Shown here piece by piece: positions 44,794-52,583 of a stretch of 64,000 nt of DNA. A program made the translations under genes and the position numbers. This DNA comes from Roseburia sp. (GTDB lineage Bacteria; Bacillota; Clostridia; Lachnospirales; Lachnospiraceae), in assembly GCA_026168605.1 (NCBI GenBank), contig JAPFDX010000001.1, forward strand, positions 300,859 to 364,858, given 5' to 3'. Below the pieces are notes generated by a model. It was not told where the DNA came from. It was given only the letters and a program-made list of their open reading frames with translations, and made no database searches. How positions within the stretch are numbered: position 1 is the stretch's first letter; each line of letters begins with the position of its first letter.

Positions 44794-44833
44794 AATGCTT
44801 TCTCCTTTCCCACGCAGTGTGTTTTATATCAAC

Positions 44834-44860
44834 GAAAGCGCCTTTCAATCCGGCGCTTTC
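44834..44860. terminator. Hairpin between rex and nnr, possible rex terminator
   Basis: GAAAGCGCC (44834-44842) pairs with GGCGCTTTC (44852-44860). On the minus strand only a weak T run follows, so termination may be partial. Confidence 0.45.
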
Positions 44861-44867
44861 TGTAAAA

Positions 44868-45518
44868 TCACGAATGTTCTTTTTCAAATCTGTTTTTGAC
44901 GATATTGTAGGAGAGCTGCATCAGGCTGTCGGAGAGATGTACGTTCTCGACCACGACGTCCTGATCGATCAGATCCAGATCGACGTGCGCAAAATTCCAG
45001 ATCGCATGGATACCGAGCTCCACCAGATAGTGCGCGCTTGCATCCGCCTTCTCCTTCGGCAGCGTCAGCGCCGCGATATCCACCTGGTTTCTGGCGCAGA
45101 ATTCCGGAAGGTCATCCATCATGTGGATCCTGATCCCCCGCACCGTCTTGCCCTCGAGCGCCGGATTGATGTCAAACAGACCGATGATGACGAAGCCGAG
45201 CTGCTCAAACTTCACATAGTTGGTGATCGCCTGACCGAGATTTCCGGCTCCGATCACGATAATATTATGCCTCTGGTTCAACCCCAGTATCTTTCCTATC
45301 TCGTCGTGTAAATACTTGACATTGTATCCATAACCCTGCTGTCCAAATCCACCGAAATTATTTAAGTCCTGACGAATCTGTGATGCAGTCACCCGCATGG
45401 TGCGGCTTAGATCATTGGAAGAAATGCGCTCGACACCATCGTCTAACAGTTCACCCAGATAGCGGTAATAGCGGGGCATTCTACGAATGACAGCCTGAGA
45501 AATCTCTTTTTCCTGCAC
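44868..45518 (-). CDS. rex: Redox-sensing transcriptional repressor Rex
   Basis: 216 residues. A winged-helix DNA-binding domain (residues 1-80; KEISQAVIRRMPRYYRYLGEL, with the recognition helix TASQIRQDLNNFGGFG) is followed by a Rossmann domain that senses the NADH/NAD+ ratio (IVIGAGNLGQAITNY near 88). The start is taken as the GTG at 45516-45518, 8 bases after AGGTGG; relatives begin the same distance before KEISQAV. Rex represses fermentation and electron-transfer genes when NADH is low. A matching operator lies over its own promoter. Confidence 0.95.
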   Translation of the reverse strand: MQEKEISQAVIRRMPRYYRYLGELLDDGVERISSNDLSRTMRVTASQIRQDLNNFGGFGQQGYGYNVKYLHDEIGKILGLNQRHNIIVIGAGNLGQAITNYVKFEQLGFVIIGLFDINPALEGKTVRGIRIHMMDDLPEFCARNQVDIAALTLPKEKADASAHYLVELGIHAIWNFAHVDLDLIDQDVVVENVHLSDSLMQLSYNIVKNRFEKEHS

Positions 45519-45555
45519 GTCATTTTCCACCTTTCCTGCAAAACATACTAGTGCT

Positions 45556-45584
45556 ATTATAATGATTATCCGGGTGTCTGTCAA
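45556..45584 (-). promoter_or_regulatory. Sigma-A promoter of rex
   Basis: Minus-strand TTGACA (45579-45584) and TATAAT (45556-45561), both perfect, 17 bases apart. Confidence 0.8.
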
Positions 45585-45585
45585 T

Positions 45586-45603
45586 GTGTCAAAAATTTAA
45601 CAA
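45586..45603. promoter_or_regulatory. Rex operator at the rex promoter
   Basis: Reads GTGTCAAAAATTTAACAA, against the Rex consensus TTGTTAA-N4-TTAACAA: the right half is perfect (7/7) and the left half 5/7. It abuts the -35 element, so bound Rex would block rex transcription (autoregulation). Confidence 0.65.
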
Positions 45604-45610
45604 CCTCGTG

Positions 45611-47560
45611 CTATTCGTTTTCCATCAGAAGCGAAAGCTCCTCCCACGTCTCATAGCAGCTCTCAAGTTCCAGACGGCACTTCTCCTGCCGCGTGCCAAG
45701 TTCGTTCAGCTTTGCGGAATTGGTCGCATTTTCCGGCAGTGCGCACGCCTCGTCAATCTCTGCGATCTCCTTCTCCAGCTCCTCGATGCGCTCCTCCGCC
45801 TTTTTCAACTGGTTCATGATCTTGCGCACACGCGCCTGCTCGGCTTTCTGCTGCTGCCAGTCCGTCTTCGCCGCCGGGGCGCTCTCTGCTGCTGCCGCCA
45901 CATCCTGCCCGGCGCCTGCCGCCTGCGCCGTCTCCGGCACATAGATCTGCGTCAGCTCATCGCGCTTTTCCAGATAGTAATCGTAATTCCCGATATAGTT
46001 GACAAGTGTCTCCCCGGTCAGTTCGAGAATCCGGGTCGCCGTCTGGTTGATAAAATAGCGGTCATGCGAGACGAAAAAGACCGTTCCCGTATACTGGTTC
46101 AGGGCGCTCTCCAAAATCTCCTTCGAGGTGATGTCAAGATGGTTGGTCGGCTCGTCGAGGATCAGGAAATTGGCGTCCGAGAGCATCAGCTTCGCCAGCG
46201 ATACCCTGCCGCGCTCTCCGCCGCTCAAATCGCCGATACGCTTGAACACATCATCGTTTGTAAACAGAAATGCCGCAAGCACATTGCGGATTTTCGTGTT
46301 GTTCAACTGCGGATAGGCGTCTGAGATCTCCTCGAAGATCGTTTTCTCCATATGGAGTACCTGGTGTTCCTGGTCGTAGTACCCGATATGTACGTTTGTG
46401 CCAAGCGTGATGCTCCCGCCATCGCCCTCCACCAGACCGTTGATCATCTTTAAGATCGTCGTCTTGCCCGTCCCGTTGTTTCCAATCAGAGCGACGCGCT
46501 CCCCGCGCTTGATCTCAAAGGAAAGATCGGAAAAAAGCCGCCTGTCGCCGTAGGACTTTGCGAGATGGGAAGCCGCAAGCACATCGTTGCCGCTCGTCAC
46601 ATTCGGCTCTAACACGATATGGATATCCGTATTCTCCTCCGTCGGCTTCTCGAGACGCTCGATCTTCTCCAACATCTTCTCGCGGCTCTCCGCGCGCCGG
46701 ATCGACTTCTCACGGTTAAACGATTTCAGTTTCGCGATCACTTCCTCCTGATACCTGATCTCGCGCTGCTGGTTGTAGTACTGCTTTAACAGATCCTCCC
46801 GCACCTTCGCCTTTTTTCTGGCGAACGCCGTATAGTTCCCCTCGTAGACAAATCCCTTGTGCTGGAAAATCTCAACGACCTTCGTCACGACGCGGTCCAG
46901 AAAATAGCGGTCATGCGCCACGATCACGACCGCTCCCCTGTAATTCAGCAAAAAATTCTCGAGCCAACGGATCGACTCCACATCCAGATGGTTGGTCGGC
47001 TCGTCCAAAAGCAGGACGTCCGGCTTTGTCACGAGAAGCCTGCCCAAAGAGACGCGCGTCTTTTGTCCCCCGGAGAGCTCTCCCATCTTCTTTTCGAAGT
47101 CCTCCTCCGAAAAACCAAGACCTTTTAGTACGCCTGCCACCTCGCTGCGGTAAGTGTAGCCGCCGAGTCTTTCAAATTCATGATTCATGCGGTGGTAGCT
47201 GTCGAGAAGCCGCTCAAGCTCTGCGCCGGAGAGCCTGTCCATCTGCCCCTCCATCTCCCGCAGGCGCTGCTCCATCTCAAGCACGTCCCCGCGCGCCGTA
47301 AGCACCTCCTCATAGATGCTAAGGTCGCCCGAAATGTCCTGGTGCTGCGCCAGATAGCCGATCGTCGCATCCTTTGCGAGCACGACCTCCCCGGAATCCG
47401 GCTGCTCCTTCTGCATGATGATTTTGAGCAACGTAGATTTGCCGGCACCATTGATGCCGACAATCGCTGCTTTTTCGTTCGCTTCAATATGAAAACTTAC
47501 ATCCCTTAACACTTCGTCAGTCCCGAATGACTTTGAGATATTCTGACAAGATAAAATCAT
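45611..47560 (-). CDS. ABC-F family ATPase (ribosome-associated)
   Basis: 649 residues with two ABC ATPase domains and no membrane part. Domain 1: Walker A GINGAGKSTLLK near residue 36, signature LSGGQKTR, Walker B LLLDEPTNHLD. Domain 2: GNNGTGKTTILK near 357, LSGGERGR, LILDEPTNHLD. A charged linker (about 240-310) lies between them and a coiled-coil C-terminal tail (about 565-645). ABC-F proteins act at the ribosomal E/P site in translation or antibiotic protection. It most resembles YdiF/Uup types. No attenuation leader precedes it; it lies 4 bases after icd. Confidence 0.9.
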   Translation of the reverse strand: MILSCQNISKSFGTDEVLRDVSFHIEANEKAAIVGINGAGKSTLLKIIMQKEQPDSGEVVLAKDATIGYLAQHQDISGDLSIYEEVLTARGDVLEMEQRLREMEGQMDRLSGAELERLLDSYHRMNHEFERLGGYTYRSEVAGVLKGLGFSEEDFEKKMGELSGGQKTRVSLGRLLVTKPDVLLLDEPTNHLDVESIRWLENFLLNYRGAVVIVAHDRYFLDRVVTKVVEIFQHKGFVYEGNYTAFARKKAKVREDLLKQYYNQQREIRYQEEVIAKLKSFNREKSIRRAESREKMLEKIERLEKPTEENTDIHIVLEPNVTSGNDVLAASHLAKSYGDRRLFSDLSFEIKRGERVALIGNNGTGKTTILKMINGLVEGDGGSITLGTNVHIGYYDQEHQVLHMEKTIFEEISDAYPQLNNTKIRNVLAAFLFTNDDVFKRIGDLSGGERGRVSLAKLMLSDANFLILDEPTNHLDITSKEILESALNQYTGTVFFVSHDRYFINQTATRILELTGETLVNYIGNYDYYLEKRDELTQIYVPETAQAAGAGQDVAAAAESAPAAKTDWQQQKAEQARVRKIMNQLKKAEERIEELEKEIAEIDEACALPENATNSAKLNELGTRQEKCRLELESCYETWEELSLLMENE

Positions 47561-47564
47561 AGTA

Positions 47565-48770
47565 TTACATTCCTTCTAACGTTGTACGAATTGCCCTGAT
47601 AAAATCTTCACTGTTTAACACGACCGGATTCGGATTCGTGGTGATCAGTGCAAGGTCTTTCGTCATTTTACCATCCTTGATGGTCTTTACACAAGCCTTT
47701 TCCAGCTTCTCCGCAAAATCCTCCAGCTCCTTATTCCCGTCCAGTTCCCCGCGCTTCTTTAGCGCGCCCGTCCAGGCAAAAATCGTCGCAGCGGAATTGG
47801 TCGAGGTGTCCTCGCCTTTCAAATGCTTGTAATAGTGGCGCTGTACGGTTCCGTGCGCCGCCTCGTACTCATATTTTCCATCCGGAGACACCAGCACGGA
47901 GGTCATCATCGCCAGAGAGCCGAACGCACTTGAGACCATATCGCTCATCACGTCGCCGTCATAATTCTTGCACGCCCAGATAAAGCCGCCCTCCGCTTTC
48001 ATCACGCGCGCCACCGCGTCGTCGATCAGGGTGTAAAAATAGGTGATGCCTGCATCCTGAAACCTTCCCGCATACTCCGCGTCAAAAATCTCCTGAAAAA
48101 TGTCCTTAAAGGTGTGGTCGTATTTCTTGGAAATCGTATCCTTTGTCGCAAACCACAGATCCTGCTTCGTATCCAGCGCATAGTTAAAACAGCTTCTCGC
48201 AAAGCTCTCGATCGAACCGCAGAGATTGTGCTGTCCCTGCACCACGCCGGCGCCGGTAAAATTGTGGATCAGCTCTCTCGTCTCTGTCCCGTCCTCCGCC
48301 GTGTAGACGAGCTCACATTTGCCCGCACCCGGAATCTTCATCTCGGAAGCCTTATAGACGTCCCCGTAGGCGTGACGTGCGATCGTGATCGGCTTCTTCC
48401 AGTTCTTCACACACGGCTCGATGCCCTTGACAATGATCGGCGCGCGGAACACCGTGCCGTCCAGCATGGCGCGGATCGTACCGTTCGGGCTTTTCCACAT
48501 TTCTTTCAGATGGTACTCGTCCATGCGCGCGGCGTTCGGCGTGATGGTCGCACACTTTACGGCAACGCCGTATTTCTTCGTCGCATTGGCGGAATCCACC
48601 GTCACCGCATCGTCCGTCTCGTTGCGGTGCTCCAGTCCGAGATCATAGTATTCTGTCTTTAAGTCGATGAAAGGAAGCAACAGCTCGTCCTTGATCATTT
48701 TCCACAGAATCCTCGTCATCTCGTCCCCATCCATCTCTACCAGAGGTGTCGTCATTTTAATTTTTTCCAT
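47565..48770 (-). CDS. icd: NADP-dependent isocitrate dehydrogenase
   Basis: 401 residues of the type resembling eukaryotic IDH1: [26 protein letters not shown] at the N-terminus, [19 protein letters not shown] (substrate loop), and [24 protein letters not shown] (metal and family signature). It oxidises isocitrate to 2-oxoglutarate, supplying glutamate synthesis. The ATG at 48768-48770 has GGAGGA at 8 bases; an ATG two codons upstream is too close to it. It has its own promoter. Confidence 0.96.
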   Translation of the reverse strand: MEKIKMTTPLVEMDGDEMTRILWKMIKDELLLPFIDLKTEYYDLGLEHRNETDDAVTVDSANATKKYGVAVKCATITPNAARMDEYHLKEMWKSPNGTIRAMLDGTVFRAPIIVKGIEPCVKNWKKPITIARHAYGDVYKASEMKIPGAGKCELVYTAEDGTETRELIHNFTGAGVVQGQHNLCGSIESFARSCFNYALDTKQDLWFATKDTISKKYDHTFKDIFQEIFDAEYAGRFQDAGITYFYTLIDDAVARVMKAEGGFIWACKNYDGDVMSDMVSSAFGSLAMMTSVLVSPDGKYEYEAAHGTVQRHYYKHLKGEDTSTNSAATIFAWTGALKKRGELDGNKELEDFAEKLEKACVKTIKDGKMTKDLALITTNPNPVVLNSEDFIRAIRTTLEGM

Positions 48771-48812
48771 CGTCATCTTCCTCCCTCTCCTGCTGTCGGC
48801 TAACGTATAAGT

Positions 48813-49892
48813 TTATTCTATACACTTCGTTTCCGCTTTGTCAACGGATAAAGTTTTATGCACCGCAATACTCACAATATCCTCCTGCCCGCCGTGGTGC
48901 ACGGCAGTCCTGCCGCCAAGCGCCGCGATGGCAAGCCTTGTCGCGCGGGCAAGCTCCCTGCGCAGCACGGGGTTCTTCACGCGCTGCTCACCCGGAACCT
49001 CCTGCCCGTTTTCATCCTTTGTGAGCTGGTAGCGCACCCGCACGATATATGCCTTCTCGGCGGCGTCGATCAGCACCTGGATCCGGTAGGTTTTCTGCAG
49101 ATCCTTGCAGATTCCGGTGACCAGCTTCAAAATGTAGGCGATCTCATTCATGCAGCGCGCTTCGATCTCCTCCGCCGTGTTCTTCTTCATCTGGAACGTA
49201 CAGTTGCTCTTTGGCTGGTTACAGAAAGCTGTCTGCTGCCGCAATACCTGCTCGTAGTTTCCACTGCCGTTTAAGAACACATGGACATACTCCTCGATCA
49301 TCCACTGGTACCAGCGTTTCAGGCGCTCCTTTACCTCGGGCTCCAGGGAGCCGTCTGCATCCACATTGGCAGCCGTCAGGGAAGCCATGAGATTGGCAGC
49401 CTGTTTCTCCTGCTCCTGCTTCATGCGCACGATCTCTGTCGCCTTCTCATATGCCTCCGCGACGGTATTCTGTTTCCGCTCCTCCGCCTCTGCCTCCTGC
49501 ATCCTTTTACGAATTTCTTCCTTGTGGGAAAATGCCGCGTGGATCGGCGGCAGCAGATCGTCTGCCAGACGGCAGGGTTTCATAATGATCTTAAAAACCT
49601 CGCAGGTGTTCACAAAATTTACAGTCTCCCGCAGGTCTCCGCCGTCCGTCATCACCAGAAACACGGTGTCCGGCGACATCATTTTTATCATGGAAAACAG
49701 TTCCGTCCCGCTCATCACCGGAATATGCATATCGCCCACAAACACATCCGGTCTGCGGTACTCGACCGATGCGATCGCCTCCTCAGCGGAAGTCTGCACA
49801 TCATATTCAAAATCCAGCTCCACACTGTCTAGGATCGTCCGGATGCGGGCTGCATTGACCTCGTCAGGTTCCACAAACAATACCGTGTACAT
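48813..49892 (-). CDS. Receiver-domain protein with an uncharacterised C-terminal domain
   Basis: 359 residues. A response-regulator receiver domain (residues 1-120) has acidic residues at EPDE, a likely phospho-acceptor Asp in FVGDMHIPVMSG near 54, a Thr at VMTDGG and Lys in IIMKPCRLADD. A coiled coil (about 125-170, KRMQEAEAEERKQN) follows, then an ~190-residue domain (WYQWMIEEYVHVFLNG... CMNEIAYILKLVTGI...) matching nothing I recognise; no helix-turn-helix, GGDEF, EAL or HD motif. The ATG at 49890-49892 has GGGAGG upstream. The frame remains open further back, but that part is a low-complexity shadow of the opposite-strand Gly/Cys gene. Confidence 0.75.
   Translation of the reverse strand: MYTVLFVEPDEVNAARIRTILDSVELDFEYDVQTSAEEAIASVEYRRPDVFVGDMHIPVMSGTELFSMIKMMSPDTVFLVMTDGGDLRETVNFVNTCEVFKIIMKPCRLADDLLPPIHAAFSHKEEIRKRMQEAEAEERKQNTVAEAYEKATEIVRMKQEQEKQAANLMASLTAANVDADGSLEPEVKERLKRWYQWMIEEYVHVFLNGSGNYEQVLRQQTAFCNQPKSNCTFQMKKNTAEEIEARCMNEIAYILKLVTGICKDLQKTYRIQVLIDAAEKAYIVRVRYQLTKDENGQEVPGEQRVKNPVLRRELARATRLAIAALGGRTAVHHGGQEDIVSIAVHKTLSVDKAETKCIE
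48815..48844 (-). promoter_or_regulatory. Sigma-A-type promoter for icd and the ABC-F gene
   Basis: Minus-strand TTGACA (48839-48844), 18 bases, TAGAAT (48815-48820), within the end of the upstream receiver-domain gene. Confidence 0.6.
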
Positions 49893-49929
49893 TCTTTTCC
49901 TCCCGTGAATCGTTTTTGTCACTAACCTT

Positions 49930-49958
49930 ATGATAGCAAACGAAACGCTTTGCCACAA
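49930..49958 (-). promoter_or_regulatory. Possible sigma-A-type promoter for the receiver-domain gene
   Basis: Minus-strand TTGTGG (49953-49958), 17 bases, TATCAT (49930-49935), about 38 bases before the ATG. Confidence 0.4.
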
Positions 49959-49978
49959 TTCTTTTTCAAAAATTCGTA

Positions 49979-50005
49979 ACACTTTTTTCTGCGGCTCATA
50001 AGATA
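49979..50005 (+). promoter_or_regulatory. Sigma-K-like promoter for the high-cysteine protein
   Basis: AC (49979-49980), 16 bases, CATAAGATA (49997-50005), which equals the sigma-K pattern AC-N16/17-CATANNNTA. No good sigma-A pair is seen here. The ATG is 30 bases further on. Confidence 0.45.
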
Positions 50006-50034
50006 CAGTGTAAGAAAAATTTGGAGGAACAAAT

Positions 50035-50259
50035 ATGAGTGATTTAGCTGCAACAAACTGTGGTGGATGCAATTGTAACGAGGGAGGCTGCGGTTCCATT
50101 CTCTGGATCATCCTGTTGTTATGCTGCTGTGGCGGCAACAACGGCGGTATCTGCGGTGGAAACAATGGCTGCGGCGGTTTTGGAAACGACAGTTGCCTGT
50201 GGATCATCCTTCTTCTGTTCTGCTGTGGCGGCGGCTGCGGCAACAACAGCTTCTGCTAA
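50035..50259 (+). CDS. Small glycine/cysteine-rich protein (HCB-type)
   Basis: 74 residues, of which 15 are Cys and about 19 Gly. Two near-identical hydrophobic cores (ILWIILLLCCCGG and CLWIILLLFCCGG) are separated by CGG-N-GG-rich stretches. This type is annotated in Lachnospiraceae as 'chorion class high-cysteine HCB protein 13', a name from sequence resemblance only. The cysteines suggest cross-linking into an insoluble structure such as the spore coat, which agrees with a sigma-K-like promoter; this is inference. A strong GGAGGAACAAAT site precedes the ATG. A terminator follows. Confidence 0.75.
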   Translation: MSDLAATNCGGCNCNEGGCGSILWIILLLCCCGGNNGGICGGNNGCGGFGNDSCLWIILLLFCCGGGCGNNSFC

Positions 50260-50320
50260 TCGCATGACGGCGCTGCGCCTGCCGGAGACTTCCGGCGGGC
50301 TGTGGCAATTCTGTAAAGAG

Positions 50321-50351
50321 CCCCCGGCAAAACCGGGGGTTCTCTTATTTT
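50321..50351. terminator. Intrinsic terminator between convergent small genes
   Basis: CCCCCGG (50321-50327) pairs with CCGGGGG (50333-50339), followed on the plus strand by a T-rich stretch. The minus-strand small ORF ends at its edge. A second stem, GCCTGCCGGA/TCCGGCGGGC, lies just upstream near 50277-50300. Confidence 0.8.
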
Positions 50352-50491
50352 TCCACATCCTGTCTCTGCCCGGCGCGCTTTTTATGCTCCTTCAACAGCT
50401 TCTCGCGCACCTTACATTCCCTGGGCACATTTCTTGTCTTAAGACACTCCTCATCGATCTCGTAAACACTATCGTCTTCTATGATCAGCAT
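50345..50491 (-). CDS. 48-residue charged small protein of unknown function
   Basis: A short frame begins MLIIEDDSVYEIDEECLKTR and ends with a Lys/Arg-rich part (VREKLLKEHKKRAGQRQDVEK). The ATG at 50489-50491 is preceded by AAGGGGAGGG, an unusually strong ribosome binding site for a chance frame. Composition (acidic half, then basic half, two cysteines) is protein-like. It converges on the high-cysteine gene and stops at its terminator. No family is assigned with confidence. Confidence 0.6.
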   Translation of the reverse strand: MLIIEDDSVYEIDEECLKTRNVPRECKVREKLLKEHKKRAGQRQDVEK

Positions 50492-50527
50492 ATCGTTTCC
50501 CTCCCCTTCTATTCTATGCTGTTCCTG

Positions 50528-50556
50528 TCATAAAGCATCTTATCCCTGCATAGACT
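50528..50556 (+). promoter_or_regulatory. Sigma-E-like promoter for the two small helical proteins
   Basis: TCATAAA (50528-50534), 14 bases, CATAGACT (50549-50556): the -35 fits KMATAWW fully and the -10 fits CATACANT except one base. The ATG is 19 bases downstream. Confidence 0.45.
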
Positions 50557-50575
50557 GAAAGAAAAAAGGGTTTTT

Positions 50576-50902
50576 ATGGAAAATTCACCCTTCACGCCAT
50601 TTGACTATATGACCCAGACAAGGGAGCTGCAAATGTTAAAAACGATGCTCCCCTATATGCAGGAGGCACAGAAAAAGCAGTTTGCCATATTAATAAAATA
50701 TATGGAGCTGCAAAATACGATTCAGGTGTTTTCGCAGGAGGATAAGGTGCTCTCCATGTGCTCCGCCGAGGAAGGCGGCAACCAGATGCTTGCCATGTTA
50801 AACGATCTCCGCCAGTTCTGCAACAGCAGGGAGCAGGAAACACTCGATATGATCGCCAACATGGTCTCCATGCTCGAAACCTACGAAACCATTTTTAATT
50901 AG
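50576..50902 (+). CDS. Small helical protein of unknown function
   Basis: 108 residues, predicted from composition to be almost all alpha-helix, rich in Met, Leu, Gln and Glu (MLKTMLPYMQEAQKKQFAIL, MLAMLNDLRQFCNSREQ). No signal peptide or membrane segment. AAGGG lies 5 bases before the ATG. It is 23 bases before a second small helical gene, and both end at one terminator, so they form a two-gene operon. I do not recognise the family. Confidence 0.7.
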   Translation: MENSPFTPFDYMTQTRELQMLKTMLPYMQEAQKKQFAILIKYMELQNTIQVFSQEDKVLSMCSAEEGGNQMLAMLNDLRQFCNSREQETLDMIANMVSMLETYETIFN

Positions 50903-50925
50903 CCAGATTCAGAAAGGAAACTCCA

Positions 50926-51210
50926 ATGGGAAATGATCTATTTCAAAACAATCCGCTTTTACAAAACATGGCTCCGGAGAAGCTGCAGTTTCTCATGAAC
51001 TTCGCCTCCGCCCAAAAGCCTGCCGATTTCAAGGAGATGATGCCTTTTCTGCTCTCCACGATGAATTCTGCAAAGGCAAATAATATCCAGTTCACAGATC
51101 CGGAGACGGAACTTTTGATCACTATTTTAAAACAGAATATGTCGCCGGAGGAATCCGCGAAAGCGGACAAAATCATTCAGCTCATGAAAGGACGGAGGAT
51201 GTCGCCGTAA
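50926..51210 (+). CDS. Small helical protein of unknown function, partner of the preceding gene
   Basis: 94 residues, helical and Met/Phe-rich (EKLQFLMNFASAQKPADFKEMMPFLLSTMNSA), ending ILKQNMSPEESAKADKIIQLMKGRRMSP. Cytoplasmic, no cysteine. AGAAAGGAAAC precedes the ATG. It shares overall length and helix content with the gene before it, but no clear sequence identity. Function unknown; a role in sporulation is suggested only by the upstream sigma-E-like sequence. Confidence 0.7.
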   Translation: MGNDLFQNNPLLQNMAPEKLQFLMNFASAQKPADFKEMMPFLLSTMNSAKANNIQFTDPETELLITILKQNMSPEESAKADKIIQLMKGRRMSP

Positions 51211-51231
51211 CTTTGCGGCGCCACCCTCCGT
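51192..51231. terminator. Intrinsic terminator overlapping the last codons of the small gene
   Basis: ACGGAGG (51192-51198) pairs with CCTCCGT (51225-51231), with an inner stem CGCCG/CGGCG (51203-51207, 51216-51220), then TCTTTT. It also closes the convergent minus-strand gene. Confidence 0.7.
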
Positions 51232-51235
51232 TCTT

Positions 51236-52546
51236 TTACCAGATCGATTCCTTGGCAACTTCAAGCACCTTGTCAATGGGCGATTCTGCCTTCCCGTTGC
51301 CATCCGTCCCCTCAAAATATTTGCGGCTTGCCGATTCAAAGACCACGTAGACATGATCTCCCGAAATCGCGATCTGCTCCGCGCACGGCGGCATCTCAAC
51401 CTCCATCGTCGGCTCGTTTGGATTCTTTGTAAGCGCGAGCAGGGAGGCATACACCTTGAGGTAGGAAGAATTATTCCTGCCATAGGAGGTGCTCAGATAG
51501 ACAGAACCATCCGTGTCAAAGGCAATGCCCTGCACCTTGCTCGGGATCCGGCAACTGCTTACCGCAGAAAGCTGATTGCCCGTCTCGTCGTAGCTGTACG
51601 AATACATCTTAGAGTCGAGCAGCTTCGTGTGCGTCGCAACCCAGATCCTCCCGCCGTAGCAGGTAATGCTGGACGGCGTGTTCTTAAGCTGGTATTCATC
51701 GGTCAGCTCCGAGATATCCACACTGCGCTGCGGCGCATCCTCCGCGATCGCCTTGATGTAGCTGTACGGAATCCGCTCCAGAGTCCTGGAATTGGAATGG
51801 CAGACCCAAAGATTCTCCCCGTCAAAAGCGATTCCCCCAAGATGGCTCTCCGCCTTCATGCGCAGCGTCACAAGATATTCTCCGCTTATGCGGTCAAACA
51901 CCATGAGGGACCCATCATTCTCCGACTCCTCGGCGTAGGACGTCATCAGAATATAGTCAGGCGAAAAGCACAGTCCCTGCATACACTGGGTCTCGCTGTC
52001 GATCCGCGCCTCCCTGTAATCGCGCTCTCTCGTCGAAGGCATACCGGGAATCCTGACATCCTCGAGAAAATCATAGGAACACTCCTTCAGTTCTTTTTGT
52101 TTTCTGTCCCTGATGCCGGAGGAGCGGTAGGAATACATCTCTACATTATAATAATTGTCGATCTCCCGCGTCCACTTCGCAAAAAGAACCATATTCCCCG
52201 CATTCCGGCTGTTGATCTCCGTGATCTTGTCCGTGCAGGCGCGGTCGGTATACCATCCCGCAAAATTATAGCCGGAACGCTCCGGTATATTGAGAACATA
52301 CGGGAGTTCGTCCACCGTGAGGGTAAACGGATTTTTGTTACCCGTTCCTCCGTTTAACGCATAGGCAAGGTGAATCTCTCCCGTCTCTGCCACGTCAGCC
52401 GCCGGCTGGCGCACCATATCCATATTCTCAATTTTTCCCATCGCCGCATTCCGGCTTTCCAGTTCATACACCCGCAGCATCTGCGGATCATTCAAAAGGA
52501 GGATGCATACACACACCACAAGTAACAGTTCTCTGTGCAGTCTCAT
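51236..52546 (-). CDS. Secreted or anchored protein with an InlB-type repeat and a propeller-like domain
   Basis: 436 residues. A hydrophobic N-terminus (LLLVVCVCILLL, residues 7-18) acts as signal or anchor. One Listeria-Bacteroides (InlB B-type) repeat lies at about 62-130 (YALNGGTGNKNPFTL... SGYNFAGWYTDRACTDKI... FAKWT). The remainder (190-430) has recurring blades such as LGGIAFDGENLWVCHSN, ITCYGGRIWVATHTK and VQGIAFDTDGSVYLSTSYG, resembling a beta-propeller. No catalytic residues are evident; a surface binding role is inferred. It follows the EF-G-like gene by 37 bases with its own GGAGGGGG site. Confidence 0.75.
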   Translation of the reverse strand: MRLHRELLLVVCVCILLLNDPQMLRVYELESRNAAMGKIENMDMVRQPAADVAETGEIHLAYALNGGTGNKNPFTLTVDELPYVLNIPERSGYNFAGWYTDRACTDKITEINSRNAGNMVLFAKWTREIDNYYNVEMYSYRSSGIRDRKQKELKECSYDFLEDVRIPGMPSTRERDYREARIDSETQCMQGLCFSPDYILMTSYAEESENDGSLMVFDRISGEYLVTLRMKAESHLGGIAFDGENLWVCHSNSRTLERIPYSYIKAIAEDAPQRSVDISELTDEYQLKNTPSSITCYGGRIWVATHTKLLDSKMYSYSYDETGNQLSAVSSCRIPSKVQGIAFDTDGSVYLSTSYGRNNSSYLKVYASLLALTKNPNEPTMEVEMPPCAEQIAISGDHVYVVFESASRKYFEGTDGNGKAESPIDKVLEVAKESIW

Positions 52547-52583
52547 GTATCCCCCTCCTTTTTCCTGATGTACAAATATTTAC

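Noticed and set aside
49893..50246. N-terminal extension of the receiver-domain protein (Pro/Gln-rich)
   Set aside because: It is the antisense reading of the Gly/Cys-rich plus-strand gene; a good ATG with GGGAGG lies at 49890-49892.
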